This document shows positions 10,300 through 21,650 of a stretch of 64,000 nt of DNA, piece after piece. The position numbers and the translations under genes are program-made. The stretch is taken from the NCBI GenBank assembly GCA_964017045.1, contig OZ024802.1, positions 7,424,413-7,488,412 on the forward strand, in the 5' to 3' direction. Each line of letters opens with the position of its first letter. Positions within the stretch are counted from its first letter, which is position 1. The stretch comes from Omphiscola glabra (lineage: Eukaryota; Mollusca; Gastropoda; Lymnaeidae). Under the pieces are notes generated by a model that was not told the origin of the DNA, searched no databases, and was given only the letters and a program-made list of their open reading frames with translations.

Positions 10300-11400
10300 G
10301 CTACTTTTTATATCAGCAACATTGGTGTGCAGCATTTGTATTTTCCTTTATTATCCCCCTTGGTTTCCAGTATAAATAGTCTCTTAGGAACTTCAATGTT
10401 GTTATTGTCCACAGTTAGTAATATAGGTAAGCATGCCTTATGGAAACAAAGTTGTATTTATTCATGTTCTTTTACCAATACACCTATTTTTTTTATTCAT
10501 TCTTGTAATAACTATAAATTTATATTCTTCACTGAAGTTTGACAATAAAGCATTTATGAGTTTACGGTTTGTTACACACCAAAGCAAGATTTATATATTT
10601 TGGACTTAGTGATATCATTTCGCTATAACAAAATTCCCCATATAATGTTCTTGTCTCTAAGGGAAAGTGTGTTACATGGTAGGGTCGTTTTGTTTAAATA
10701 CCTCACTGACCTAGCCTTGTCAGCATACCACCTTCAAGGAAGGGTGACATGTCGTTAGAATAACAAGGGGCCAGGCCAGCGTCTGCAGCGAACGTTTGGC
10801 CTACATTTAAGTTTAAGACAGGCGAAATGATTCGGTATAGGTACTTGTATTCCCCTACAGTTAGGGACAAGATGAGCATATCGCTGCGTGACTAGCTTTC
10901 TGTGGCATTAGCTAAGTACTAGATAGGGCCATCCAATAGTTAGCAGCAATAGTAATTCCAGGAACTTAGACTTGTGATAATAGTCTTTATATTACCGTGA
11001 GATCTAGATATTGTTAGTGTCAGACATTTATTCATTTCTTAATATGCAGATTTTATGTATCTCTGTTCATATTATATTCCATGTAATTAATTAAATTTAC
11101 ATAGAACACTGATTGTCTTCATTTTAGCAAGTAGGTCTAAAATCTAACTGTGTTATTAACACTGTTAGCCCCTTTTCAAATCCCCCTAGACCATGAGCTT
11201 GTTCAAATTCATTGAACACTATAGGGGGCGTAGCAATACACACAATACCAATCAGATTAGTAAGCCACCTAAGTAATCCCCGTGACTCAACCCACCCCAC
11301 CGGATGACTAGACGGTCCTTGTCGATTAGGCGGACGAAAAACACACACACACACACCATACGTATCCTTTTTGGTACTTAGCATTATTCCTTAAGGAAAA
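10300..11400. other. No recognised gene
   Basis: AT-rich spacer. A short (CA)n lies at 11340-11358. Open frames here have no protein-like features. Confidence 0.5.
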
Positions 11401-11404
11401 TTGA

Positions 11405-11554
11405 TCATCTCTCTGACTATCTCTCTGACTATCTCTCTGACTATCTCTCTGACTATCTCTCTGACTATCTCTCTGACTATCTCTCTGACTATCTCTCTGA
11501 CTATCTCTCTGACTATCTCTCTGACAATCTCTCTGACTATCTCTCTGACTATCT
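11405..11554. repeat. 12-bp tandem repeat, about 12 copies
   Basis: Unit tatctctctgac, nearly perfect. It opens frames on both strands (a Ser-Leu-Thr-Ile repeat on plus, an Asp-Ser-Gln-Arg repeat on minus), which are artefacts of a 12-bp unit without stops. Confidence 0.95.
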
Positions 11555-11559
11555 TTCAC

Positions 11560-14029
11560 TCCTTGCTCCTCTTTCCCATGATTCCTTCTCGCATTTTATC
11601 GAAAATGTTTTTTTTCATATCCTTAAAGTACGTTGCTATGGTAAACACATTCTTAGTTCTCCAAACAATGAAATGTTCCTTAGCAACTGTGACGCTCTAA
11701 ATAAACACATGATTCACAACACATTTTGTACCATATTCTAGTCTCATCACCAGCAGCAAGTTGTAACAATGGTAGATTTAAAGACAACTCAAGCAAGCTT
11801 TCAAATGTGATATAACTAGCTGTCTTTTCTGGTATTTCAGTAGCGTTATCATTCCATTATTGTTGGCGCAGCTTGAGACATGCTGCCAAAAATGACGAGA
11901 AAATAATGTGCTTGGCTTATTCCCGAGAGTGAAATCATACCAAAAAACCTTTTATCTATCCATTCTCAGTACTCGTTCTCGTCTCAGTATTCATTCTCCC
12001 TGGTATATTGGTTTATGCAATTAGTGTCGTCGTGTGTCTTCACGAGATGAGACGGGGTATGTGCCCACGTATTGAAAACTAAACTTTCCAGCTATAAAAA
12101 AAACGTAACTTTGCACACAAACATTTGATATAGAAAGCACATTTTAGACTTAACACACCATGCACACAGAGCACAGAGGGATTCCAAACATATAAAGCAA
12201 TTAATCATTTGAGAAAAAAAGCCACCGGCAGAATCTTTGAATCATTGACTAGAATGTCCAGTTATTCGATGTTACAAGACTTGCAGGGTGTTTACATATG
12301 CAGGGAATCTGTAGTAGAAAAGCAATTTATCATAGAGCAATGGCCATCAGTTGGCCATCTTTATATGTATGTTGTAAGATGTAGACAATGTGATTTGTAG
12401 TCAATCCGTGCACTACATACGCACGTTTCATAATGACCACACGGCTCCAGTGCACTACAAGTGGATATGGTTTTTGTACTGAAATTGTTGCTTACGGTAC
12501 ACTCTAGATTGTTCCCAGACTACATCTCAGTCCCTGTGTCTCAGTGTAGTTTGGAGAAAAGGTGTACTTGTCTATTTCACAAAAGGTACTGCCAATTACT
12601 CCATAAAAATAAAACATCTGACTATTGACTGAAAAGCCTTCAATAGCTCACAAAGAGGGACATCATGAAATATCAACTGAGCTGATGGTAGATAGTAAAT
12701 AGCAAATCCTACTGAATTGTGTGTGGAACCGTCCAAAGAAATTTGGGTTAGAGATTTATAGAAAACTTAAAAAATTAACATTAAAAATAAATAAAAATAA
12801 TAAAAATCGAGGGAACTTTTCTTGAACTAACGCATGACAAAAAGTCTGAAAGTCTCTGGCTTTCCTTCAAACTGACCTTGTTTCTTAACATCCCTGGATA
12901 GCTACGAAAATTGAGGTTTTGAATCACAGAATTATTTCAAAATCTACTCGACCGAAAATACTCTCTATTGTCCTTAAGACTGAGATGTCTAAATGTGTAT
13001 ATTTAAAGAAATGTAAATGTTTCTAGTCATGTTCAAAGATTTTGTCGGTTAGCATCACCCTGATATACTTCTGTCTTGCACAAGTTTGACAATCTCGTGA
13101 CTTTGCTGTTGAAAACTCTACTTAAGCTTTGCCAAAAATATATATTTATCACACTTCCATCTGTCTCTTACACTTTCGGCTCACTTGAAAACCAGCTTTG
13201 AACTTCTCGCTGATTCTTGTTGATCACATTTAGAGCGCATCCTTGAGGTGATCAACATTAGAAGGAAAATGTTAATGTTCTGATAAGTATGTGTGCACAG
13301 AATTTTCAAATAGAACACCCTATACTTTTCTTTGTGTAACATGCATAACCATAAGACCATGAACGTATCAAAATACGTGATCACGGCTTCAGCACGTTGT
13401 TTACTCTACTCCCCGCAATCATGGGATTTTTCTGACGCCTTACGTAAATCTAATTACACAACCAAATAACTTTTGAAACACTTCATGAACATTAGTAATC
13501 GCTAGATCAATAATTTGACAGCGTTTCATTCGATTAGCCCTGAACGTTTCCCACAGAGCTCTCTTATTGTTAGCACGGGGCCATTATTACTTTGCTTTCA
13601 TCTTCTTTGAGTCTGGTTTCATGTTTGTCTTGATAGCATTTGTCATTTGATTTCTTTTTCAATTTTCAAGGAACATTGAAGGTTTAAATTTCCCAGTACA
13701 CACAGATGATGGCAATAAATAATTTTCTGTTTTAATCTATGCAGTAGCGAGCATTGTTCCTTCTAAGCCCTATTGGTGTTGAGACTAGAAGTTGTGCTAT
13801 CGTTGTTTGTGTCAGAGCGTGTGTCTAAGCCTGAGTGCGTGTATATGCCCATGTCCATGTGTATGTCAGAGTGCTTGTCTATGAATTCTCGTAAATCTAG
13901 ACGTTTTCTCGATCCAACCGATGGCTGCAATGCAAACTGTAGTCTTTCGGCAAAAGCGTAACAGCTATATCTTCAGACAATGAAATATAAAGACAAGGTA
14001 TGCTAAACTTGAATTCATGGACATGACAA
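11560..14029. other. No recognised gene
   Basis: About 2.5 kb of AT-rich sequence with only short chance ORFs (12209-12400, 13181-13384 and 13773-13961). No repeat relationship to the rest of the window was noticed except at its right end, which enters hammerhead-like copy C. Confidence 0.5.
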
Positions 14030-14075
14030 AAGATTTTGGACGTTTCGGCTTAGAGCCTTCATCAGAAAACAAGAC
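14030..14075 (-). ncRNA. Hammerhead-ribozyme-like motif, copy C (best core)
   Basis: Minus strand reads CUGAUGA exactly, then AGGCUCUAAGCC (GGCU/AGCC hairpin, loop CUA), then GAAACGUC. These are the consensus catalytic boxes of the hammerhead plus a 2-bp ACGU stem III and a GUC cleavage triplet. Two caveats: one extra A precedes stem II, and stem I pairs at only about three of the first five positions. Flanks align with copies A, B and D. The core fits the minimal type I hammerheads reported in Penelope-like retroelements and animal retrozymes. Activity is unproven. Confidence 0.5.
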
Positions 14076-14179
14076 GAAAGGAAGTAAGACAAGTATGAGA
14101 TCACACTAAAAAAACGTTAGAGATTTCCTTTTTGTTTCCGGAAGTAGGATTACAGGAAGTGAAATAATATAAATATCTT

Positions 14180-15025
14180 CAGAGCACACTGCATATTAAA
14201 GACAATGTTCTATCATAACAAGGCAAATATCTGCAGAAATAAGACAATGTTCTTAACAAGGAAGCCACATTTCAAATCATAATTCCGACAGATACAATTG
14301 AATGTTTTTTTAAACTCTCATTTCATTCATAATTTGCTTTTCATTTAAAAATGTGTCGCTTAAATCATCGTACGTTTTCATGAAGACCGGTTAAGTATTT
14401 CACACCTACGACTGTAGATTATGGCTCATTAGAGACATCAATTAAGTGCAATCTTCTTATAGCGGAACTTAAAAGGACATTTAAGGCGCTTGGTATGAAA
14501 GGTGAAATTAAGTACTGCGTCATTTCTTAAATAAAGATGAATTATTTTTTTTATAGAAATTGGAAGAATGGCTATCTAGGAACTTATTACAAGTTTTCAT
14601 ATTTTAATGACCTATTGGAAGAGGCATTTCCTCTTGAAAATTGCCCTCTTGATTATTGTTATAATGCAGGTACTTTGCTTTATTCCGAAATGCTCAGACA
14701 TTTCTTCCAATTTACGAACATTTTAAAACCAATACGTTTTCCCGAATTCTTTCTTCAGCTTAACAAGCCACGCCTGCCTTTGATTTCGTGATCAATTATT
14801 GGCAATCACGTGACATAATGAGACACGCGCTCCCTCTATAATAATGTACGTTCTAGCCTCGCTTCTAAATTCTCACCTTACAGTACACGATGTATTTGAA
14901 AATGTCAGAAATTAGAAGATTTCACAAAATATGTGATTTTCCGCTAGTCTTCAATTAAATAGTCCCAAAGCGAAATGTTTCATTTATGAAGAGTTGTTGT
15001 TATTCGTCAAAAGCGTTGGTGTTAT
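14180..15025. other. Upstream region of the GPCR; no other gene recognised
   Basis: Contains the 84-codon open frame 14537-14791, which has no recognisable domain. The GPCR promoter and 5' UTR presumably lie here, but no core promoter element stands out. Confidence 0.4.
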
Positions 15026-16066
15026 ATGATGGCATTTTGGCAAGGTGCCAACTATAGTATGACGACTGTGCAGACGCTTCCAGGGGTTGTTACATTTGTT
15101 TATCAAACCATAAGCAAAGAGAGAACACAATATATTGTGTGGATATTCGAATGTTTTTTCATACCAGGGGTATCGTATCTTGGTATCGTAGGCAACATCA
15201 TCTCGATTGTAGTCATTCTAAGACTAGGCGTCAAGAAATCGTCCAATATTTTACTGATATCCCTGGCGGTGGCCGATTTCTTCTATCTGTTGGGCACGAG
15301 TAAGACAATGGACTTGATTGATCAGTCTACTGGAGGAATGTATCGCCCCAATTCTTACCTTGCTGGCTACGCCATGTTTGTCTTAACTTTGATCTTCAGG
15401 TTCGTCAGTTCCGGTCTGTTCGTCTCACTGATGCTGCCAGTCCTGATAACCACAGAGCGACTTATCGCAATCCTCCAGCCTTTGAAATTTCAGCTGATCG
15501 TAACTCGTAGAAGGACGTGGGTCGCTGTCCTTTCTGTGTACATTCTGTCGATGGCCTATGCCGGTTTCTACTTATCGCTTTTCGACTACGTGTTTACGGT
15601 TGGCCAAAACAACACACTCGAAGGCAGTGACGTCCCCACTGATTACTTCTTCAGTCACAAGGAAATCTACTTTGGCGTGAATGCGGCCATGAACAAGATT
15701 ACTGGACCGATCCCACTGTTTTACGTTCTCGGCGGTTGCGTTGTGATCGGGATCAAGGTGCAGGTGGCGTCCAGATTTCGTAAGACCACTTCCCGGTCCA
15801 GAAAAGTGTCCAGCGGTGGAAGGACGACACGCACCCTGTTGTCCGTCTGTGTGGTCTACACACTGACCAACGGATTCTCCTTCCTTAACTATGAACTCAG
15901 CAACAATTTAATATACGAGAAGACTAACTTGGAACTTGTTCTGATGGAGGTGGAAGCATTCCTTCAGTGTGTCAACAGCGCATGCAACTATTTAATCTAC
16001 GTCGTATCTAATCCCAACTTTCGCATCCTTACCTGTGGGAGATGCAGCATTGTTGTCAAGAAATGA
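15026..16066 (+). CDS. Rhodopsin-like (class A) GPCR, intronless, gastropod orphan type
   Basis: A 346-residue plasma-membrane receptor with seven hydrophobic segments at about 37-66, 73-95, 113-143, 164-188, 228-250, 268-290 and 305-328. Class A marks: GN in TM1 (N57), LAVAD in TM2 (D84), TERLIAI at the end of TM3 (the E/DRY equivalent, R145), and NSACNYLIY in TM7, where the usual NPxxY proline is Tyr. NPNFR follows as helix 8. Sequons at N9 and N195 face outside. The cysteines that normally join TM3 to loop 2 are absent from both places. The single-exon structure and divergent motifs resemble gastropod chemosensory/peptide-receptor-like families. Ligand unknown. Two adjacent Met codons start it; no longer start is in frame. 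A poly(A) signal follows at 16115. This is the clearest host gene in the window and shows no breaks. Confidence 0.9.
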   Translation: MMAFWQGANYSMTTVQTLPGVVTFVYQTISKERTQYIVWIFECFFIPGVSYLGIVGNIISIVVILRLGVKKSSNILLISLAVADFFYLLGTSKTMDLIDQSTGGMYRPNSYLAGYAMFVLTLIFRFVSSGLFVSLMLPVLITTERLIAILQPLKFQLIVTRRRTWVAVLSVYILSMAYAGFYLSLFDYVFTVGQNNTLEGSDVPTDYFFSHKEIYFGVNAAMNKITGPIPLFYVLGGCVVIGIKVQVASRFRKTTSRSRKVSSGGRTTRTLLSVCVVYTLTNGFSFLNYELSNNLIYEKTNLELVLMEVEAFLQCVNSACNYLIYVVSNPNFRILTCGRCSIVVKK

Positions 16067-16114
16067 AATTCTCTTTGAATCAATATAATTATCAAATGAA
16101 AAAAACAACAGTTA

Positions 16115-16120
16115 AATAAA
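16115..16120 (+). terminator. Poly(A) signal of the GPCR gene
   Basis: AATAAA 49 bp after the stop codon, followed by further A-rich sequence. Position and context fit the 3' end of the receptor transcript. Confidence 0.6.
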
Positions 16121-16622
16121 AATAAAAAAGGTTAATTTTAATTGCCTTTATAATAGTCTATAGGGTATCCTTAACATGTATATATATTTATATACTAAAT
16201 AGGTGGGATTTATGATAATCTAAAAAAATGAATAGGAGTTATGCATGTTTGTCTTTACGGAATTTCAACTTACACCATACAAGACAGAGGGTGGTAATGT
16301 ATTTAATTGTTTAAATAACCAGAATTTTTGCACCGTCTTCGCTTGAAAAACCTAAAAGAAACTAATTATGTTAAAATCAAATTAAATTTCTTTTTTGAAT
16401 TTACGGAAGGCTTATTGTCTGTGTGTATATTTTTACCGTTTAAAAGCAACGATATTTTCCAGCAGTAGCAACCTCTGATAGAATACAATATGTCCAGGGG
16501 TTATTTTGTAACAAAAGGTTCGGATCCTAACATCCCATTTAAATGAGCTTAGTAGTTCCATAACTGTTTATTTTATATATAAAGGAAGAGACATCAGCAC
16601 TCATTCGTTGTACACTTGTTCT

Positions 16623-16684
16623 CAGGGGCGTAGCTTGGGGGATGCGGACCACACCGGGTGACACACACCTTAGCTACGCCACTG
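16623..16684. mobile_element. Very short hAT-like MITE (62 bp)
   Basis: Ends are inverted repeats: CAGGGGCGTAGCT on the left, and the reverse complement of the right end is CAGTGGCGTAGCT. CAGNGGCGTAGC is a common hAT terminus. Flanks cttgttct and cttactct match at 6 of 8 positions, as expected for an old 8-bp hAT target duplication. Confidence 0.6.
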
Positions 16685-16689
16685 CTTAC

Positions 16690-17910
16690 TCTTTTACATG
16701 TACTTATGTTATGAATTGTTGCCTTGTTCCCCTGCAGGTCATGCCACTGAAGAAAGTGCTTAACACTACACTTGAATCATTGTCCCAGATAAGAAATGTC
16801 CGCCCCCCCCCTCCCCCAGCCTAAGCGTTTAAAACTGCTGTCTCGTAACTTCAACCCCCCTCCTCCCCCCACCTTCACTCCCCCAAGTTTTATTGCTTCG
16901 TTTTAAAATATCGACCTGCAGTGTTTATCACTGGAGGAATCAGGCCGATAAAGGGTTGCACTATATCTTCTGATTGTTTTAAAAGAATATGTGGCACAGG
17001 ACACTGTCTTAAATTCACATGCCACCCCTCCCCGACACCCCCAGTTTATGTAGCCGCCTCAGCTCTAAGTGATCTGGCCTTACCGTAAGCCACAAAAACA
17101 ATACGGAAAAAAACCGTTTCCCTCGGTTAAACCTAGTGGACGAGAAAAAGACATTTATAGGAATAGTTTGTTGGTTAGCTGCGACATTCCCGTCCCTTCA
17201 GTCCGTTCAAACAAATACGTTTCTGGATTTTATTGAAACAAAACATCTTTTCAGGCAAGTAAATCAACTAGAGATCATTGTTTTTGTCATGTTTTATATA
17301 ATTCATACCATTTATTATTTATTTCACTCTACAATCTGTTAAAGTCCCTAAAAATAATGCCACCAATTCCCACAGCACCGTCATGTACTTAATGCTGTTT
17401 GGTTGTCGACTCAGTGCTTGGTAAGGTTAAGTCACAGAGCTGTGAAGAGTCTAACGGGTACTCTTAATTAACTCATAGACTACAACAACGCTTCTCTGTC
17501 ACTGCCCTTTTTTTATCAACATTCTTTTATTGTGCTGCCAACCTGTTACACTTAATACAGTGTGGCGTAGTGACAGCAATTCGAAATAAAAGAAAAATAG
17601 AAAAAAATTCTCGCGTAATAATGACTTAATGCATAACATCTAATTTAAATTTATTATCTTTTTTTTTTCAATTAATGAATTCCACTTGTAAATCTCGTCT
17701 TGATTACTGAATCCTATTCTGCAATTCTGATACTGACATATTTATGTAAGATTCACAATTTTTAAAAAAAAAGTGTTTTAACAACATGTTCGAAACAAAA
17801 TTGAAAGACTTCCTGGCACGCTAAGAAATTATCGTAATCATCGTCGAACATGTGTCTGTTTGTGTGACCGGGGTTGGTGAGTAGATAGATCTTTGTAACA
17901 GCTTATATTG
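16690..17910. other. No recognised gene
   Basis: Has C-rich runs near 16804 and 16853 and otherwise AT-rich sequence. Open frames 17136-17342 and 16642-16824 show no domain. Confidence 0.5.
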
Positions 17911-17919
17911 TGTCGCATT

Positions 17920-18152
17920 GTATGGCATATTTCCGTCTACGAGAGACGATAGATTTATCTTTTCTGATTGCAGCTCTTGGTGTGGCTAGTGAGACCGATC
18001 CTCGAGTGGCAGTCTCTTGTGCATGTCCCACACACGAATGTGGTGGGGCAGTGTTTTCTGGCCTTTCTCTGCGCTCTCTTTACAGCTGCTTCCGCAATAA
18101 TGTTACACTTATTACAGTGTGACTTCGTAATATAAAAAAAATGCACCAGCAA
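17920..18152 (-). pseudogene. LINE ORF C-terminal zinc-finger fragment
   Basis: The minus frame ends TFVCGTCTRDCHSRIGLTSH followed by TKSCNQKR. The C-x2-C...CHSRIGL-SH motif is the Cys/His finger that closes the ORF of a widespread group of molluscan LINEs. Only the last part is left. A related copy lies at 34070-34620. Confidence 0.68.
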
Positions 18153-18545
18153 GTTGACTTCTAGGTTGTGGGCTGAATGAAATACAAATCTTACTTTAGC
18201 ACAGTGTTACTACAAGGTATTAGAAGATGTCTATATTATCTACTAAATCCTAATACAATTATATTTAATTAATTGAAAAGTAAAAAGGAGATATTTCCCT
18301 TTAAAAAGAAAAGCCTGTAAGCTAATATTATTGAAGTTAAGAGTATCGTACATCTGTTGTATAGATCATCACCTGATGGTCATAGATTCTTGCACTGACT
18401 TCAACACAAGGACAAAGACAAAAAACACAATGACCGACTGGCCGCCAAAAAGACAGCCCAGTAGAAGAGATAGACGATGTTCCTTACCGGTCATACCCAC
18501 CACAGTTCGGCTTGGCGGATCTTTGATACCGAGACTTTCGGTGAG

Positions 18546-18977
18546 TATCTCACTTAACTCCATCTTCTGTCTCTCTGATGGCATCTCACTTAACTCCATC
18601 TTCTGTCTCTCTGATGGCATCGCACTTAACTCCATCTTCTGTCTCTCTGATGGCATCGCACTTAACTCCATCTTCTTTCTCTCTGATGGCATCTCACTTA
18701 ACTTCATCTTCTGTCTCTCTAATGGCATCTCACTTAACTCCATCTTCTGTCTCTCTGATGGCATCGCACTTAACTCCATCTTCTGTCTCTCTGATGGCAT
18801 CGCACTTAACTCCATCTTCTTTCTCTCTGATGGCATCTCACTTAACTTCATCTTCTGTCTCTCTAATGGCATCTCACTTAACTCCATCTTCTGTCTCTCT
18901 GATGGCATCTCACTTAACTCCATCTTCTGTCTCTCTGATGGCATCTCACGTGACTCCATCTTCCATATCTCTGATGC
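18546..18977. repeat. 36-bp tandem repeat, 12 copies, with a 144-bp higher-order unit
   Basis: Unit catctcacttaactccatct + tctgtctctctgatgg. Variant units occur in the order a-b-c-d twice: 18582-18725 and 18726-18869 are identical four-unit blocks. Because 36 is a multiple of 3 and the unit lacks stops in several frames, long ORFs exist on both strands. The minus frame (18980-18369) repeats MPSERQKMELSE with an unrelated hydrophobic tail. There is no independent sign of a gene, though a real repetitive protein cannot be excluded. Confidence 0.95.
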
Positions 18978-19179
18978 CATTGTTTAGCCTCAGCGGTAGA
19001 AAGTTCCCAGGAAAGGTTTTTGTGATTCATTATAAGGTACCGGGTATTTGAATCGAGCACAATCTAATTATATCAGCAATAACAGCTGGATGAGTTTCAT
19101 ATTAAATACAGGCACAACCAGTGACCCCGTCACTTAGTTCAACTGTTGTAAATAATTTACAAATAATATAGTTGATCAA

Positions 19180-19470
19180 TGTTACGACCTGCTAAGAGTG
19201 GATAAGCAGCTCATTGGCTTCGTTACGTCTAGGGGTAATTATTCAACAAATCAATGATCTATATGACATATGGTTCTCTATTTGAATAAACAGCATGTCT
19301 TCTTTCATCCGCTTTCTCTCTGCAACTCCATTACTACTTCTACCAAACCATAACAATTAACGTCATCTCCCATGCCCAAATACGTCACAAATACAAAGCG
19401 CACAGCTACACAAATACTCTCCACACCAAAGCACGAACAAATCGTTAACACACATCTGCCATGTAAGATG
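19180..19470 (-). repeat. Solo-LTR-like repeat
   Basis: Starts tgttacgacctgctaag. It shares the phrases cgttacgtctaggggtaatt and attcaacaaatcaatgatct with 55679-55855, and a looser pattern with 38290-38700 and 44700-45000. On the minus strand it holds ATTCAAATAGAG and a TTTATTC/GAATAAA signal. Right end and target duplication are not resolved. Confidence 0.55.
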
Positions 19471-19752
19471 TTGGGGGACGTCGCTCTTCGTAAGTGGCCG
19501 GCCAAGAGCTTCGTGCTCAGTGCCGCTTCTGCCGATTGTTTGCCATGTAAGATGTTTCCCTCTGGTGCTTATTGATTAAGCGCTACGTTTTGTCTAAGAC
19601 ACTAATAGCCAACAGTTATTTTGACAGTATTATTAAGATTATAAATAAAACAAGATTCTACTGAATGACTGAATAATTTATTTGAATAAAGCTTTGCTAA
19701 ACATAAACTATTTACTGCGAACTACAAATAAATAAGAAGAAGATGGTATATG

Positions 19753-19828
19753 AAGAATCACCCATTCACTGATTACTGTATCTCCAGGACAAGAATCACT
19801 CATTCACTGATTACTGTATCTCCAGGAC
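19753..19828. repeat. 38-bp tandem duplication
   Basis: Two copies of a 38-bp unit beginning aagaatcacccattcactg, differing at one base. Confidence 0.92.
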
Positions 19829-19829
19829 A

Positions 19830-20267
19830 AGAAGCCTTATACAGCTGCCATTTTGCACGTTGCTTCCTCTTATTGTCTAGGCGTGAAGAAGACTTTTTTT
19901 TTTTTTAAATTCAGCATTTACGTGGCCTAAAAATGTCCTGAGGCCAGTCTTTGCTTTATGACATTTATATCCAAAAATTCCCATTATTCCGTCCGACCCG
20001 ACGACAACTTTCAATTTAAGCGACTGCTATTTACTGTCAAAGTCTGGCTTTGAAAGTGCCCGGAATGAATTTAACGAATTGCTTTTTTTTCTTTCTCTCT
20101 CCACCCCCCACTGTCTGTTGAACATCTCACGTTAACTTGTAGGCTCACGTGACTGCCTGGTGTCGAATGTTGAACAGTCATCTAATTTTAATGTCAGACG
20201 ACTATTTGTTTAGCTATTTTCCCTCACGGCTTCACAATCTAAGTAGAGTTTATTATTGTTATTATTA
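19830..20267. other. No recognised gene
   Basis: T-rich and pyrimidine-rich tracts, nothing coding. Confidence 0.5.
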
Positions 20268-20340
20268 TTAGAGGTGGTTTTATATAGCGCAGTACCCCAG
20301 CCCAGGGCTAGGTTTACTGCACTTCGCATAAAAATTAGTG
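20268..20340. repeat. LINE/SINE 3'-end-like fragment
   Basis: tatatagcgcagtaccccag followed by ctgcacttcgcata, next to an (ATT)n run, resembles the 3' tails of CR1/L2-type LINEs and their SINEs. Similar wording (ggctcgaagcgcg) sits at 24582. Recognition only. Confidence 0.35.
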
Positions 20341-20350
20341 TCAACTCCGA

Positions 20351-21124
20351 TGTCTTCGGGATTGAGTCATTCATCAAGTTCCTACAACTCTACCAATTAT
20401 TAGTGAATAACTCAAGTCCTTTGTACTAACTATATATTTAATAATCAATGAGGAATACTGTCAAGGTGTAAGAACCCTTGAGCGTCTGTATTGTGCCTGA
20501 TACTGATAGCGTATCGGAGTATAGGCGTAGGATACGAAAGGCAAAGGGGGGAGTACGGTAGGGTATGCAGGTGGTCAGTAGAGCAGGGGAGAGCGAGTGG
20601 GTAGGACGCTGACCGGATCAGTGGTGTAGTGTTATTGTTAGTTGGTGTTAGTGGTAGTAAATAGTAGTGTTGTGATCCATCTAGTATGTGTGGTTCTTTG
20701 GCTAAGTTTGTTAGCAGAACCCACATTACTAAAGTGAGAACTTATTAGATTAGAGAGTATTGAAATAAAAGTTAAGAACTAATAACTGGAAAGAACTCTT
20801 AGACTTTTGTGTCCGGTGTTTGTGTACAGTGACAGTGTGTTAAAATATAATAACCCCTAGACAACGGCTACACGAATCCTAATTCGTGACAAATACAGAC
20901 TGGAGCTGCAAGAAGCACATCTCTCTTCCCTAAGGTTCCACACAATAACTGCCGCACGACTAAAACTTACATCACACTACGGACTAGACAATACGTCACA
21001 ATTAACATAAAAATGGGTCATTCAGACAAGCGCGTTCATTAGCTAATAAAAACTCTTTCACACACTGCGCGTAATAAACATGCATTCAAACGCAACAGTA
21101 ACAAATGAACTCCCATACTTGACT
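20351..21124 (+). repeat. Dispersed LTR-like repeat DR-A, copy 2, split by a solo LTR
   Basis: Parts 20351-20458 and 20897-21124 align with DR-A copy 1. The interruption is the solo LTR at 20459-20891. This copy lacks the RTE insertion seen in copy 1, so it shows the empty site cgcgttcatta. Confidence 0.78.
20459..20891 (+). mobile_element. Solo LTR (433 bp) with 5-bp target duplication
   Basis: Begins TGTCAAGGTGTAAG and ends TTCGTGACA. It is flanked by perfect aatac duplications (20454-20458 and 20892-20896), and the uninterrupted target is visible in DR-A copy 1 (gaggaatacaggctgg). Plus orientation is set by AATAAA near 20763. The box CCCCTAGACAACG lies about 90 bp after it, as in the other LTRs of the window. 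The open frame 20726-20445 on minus lies in this LTR and is noise. The internal region has been lost by LTR-LTR recombination. Confidence 0.88.
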
Positions 21125-21248
21125 ATTAGCACGTACAGAAACGGATACATTTAAAAACCACAATTGGTGAGAAGCTTGACCTCACCACCCAAGTACTACT
21201 ACCCCTGTCCAGCCATGGACAACACCCAGTAGAATCGAGCGTTGTTTA

Positions 21249-21650
21249 TCAGTCAGAGGGGGGTGAGTATGAGTCGGTATAGTACAGTTTGAAGAGATGG
21301 TTCTTGAGGGCAGTTTTGAAGGATGTGACGGTGGTTATATTGCGGAAGCGTAATGGGAGAGAATTCCAATGTCTTGGGGCACAGAAAGAGAAAAATCGTT
21401 CACCATATGTTGTAGTGTGTGTTCTGGGAATAGAAGGAATACGCGTGTCTGCGGGGGAACGAAGCTTTCGAAGGGGTGAATAGACAGTAAGAAGCTCAGT
21501 AAGATAGGAAGGACAGAAACTAGATAAAAAGTTGTGACGGAGAACAGACAGCTTGTACTCAATGCGTGCCTGCATAGGGAGCCAATGAAGTGAGTGAAGT
21601 AGTGGAGTGACGTGATCACGTTTCTTTGCTTTTAGAACTATGGGTCCATA
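21249..21650 (-). pseudogene. CR1/L2-like LINE ORF2 C-terminus
   Basis: Minus frame contains LLHSLHWLPMQARIEYKL, CPSYLTELLTVYSP, RTHTTTYGERFFSFCAP and WNSLPL with FKTALKNHLF. This series (LHWLPV--RI-YKL; P-YL--L; R--RT-YG-RAFS--AP--WN-LP; F---LK--LF) is the C-terminal region of CR1/L2/Jockey-superfamily LINE polyproteins. The reading is open without stops back to about 21640, where it meets unrelated sequence, so the fragment is 5' truncated. About 50 bp of likely 3' UTR follows on the low-coordinate side. Confidence 0.83.

Noticed and set aside
11326..11700. DSQR / ISLT repeat proteins
   Set aside because: Artefacts of a 12-bp microsatellite open in several frames.
18369..19051. Three long overlapping ORFs taken as genes
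   Set aside because: They follow from a stop-free 36-bp tandem unit. Listed as a repeat, with only a low chance for the minus frame.
20445..20726. 93-codon minus ORF
   Set aside because: Wholly within a plus-oriented solo LTR.
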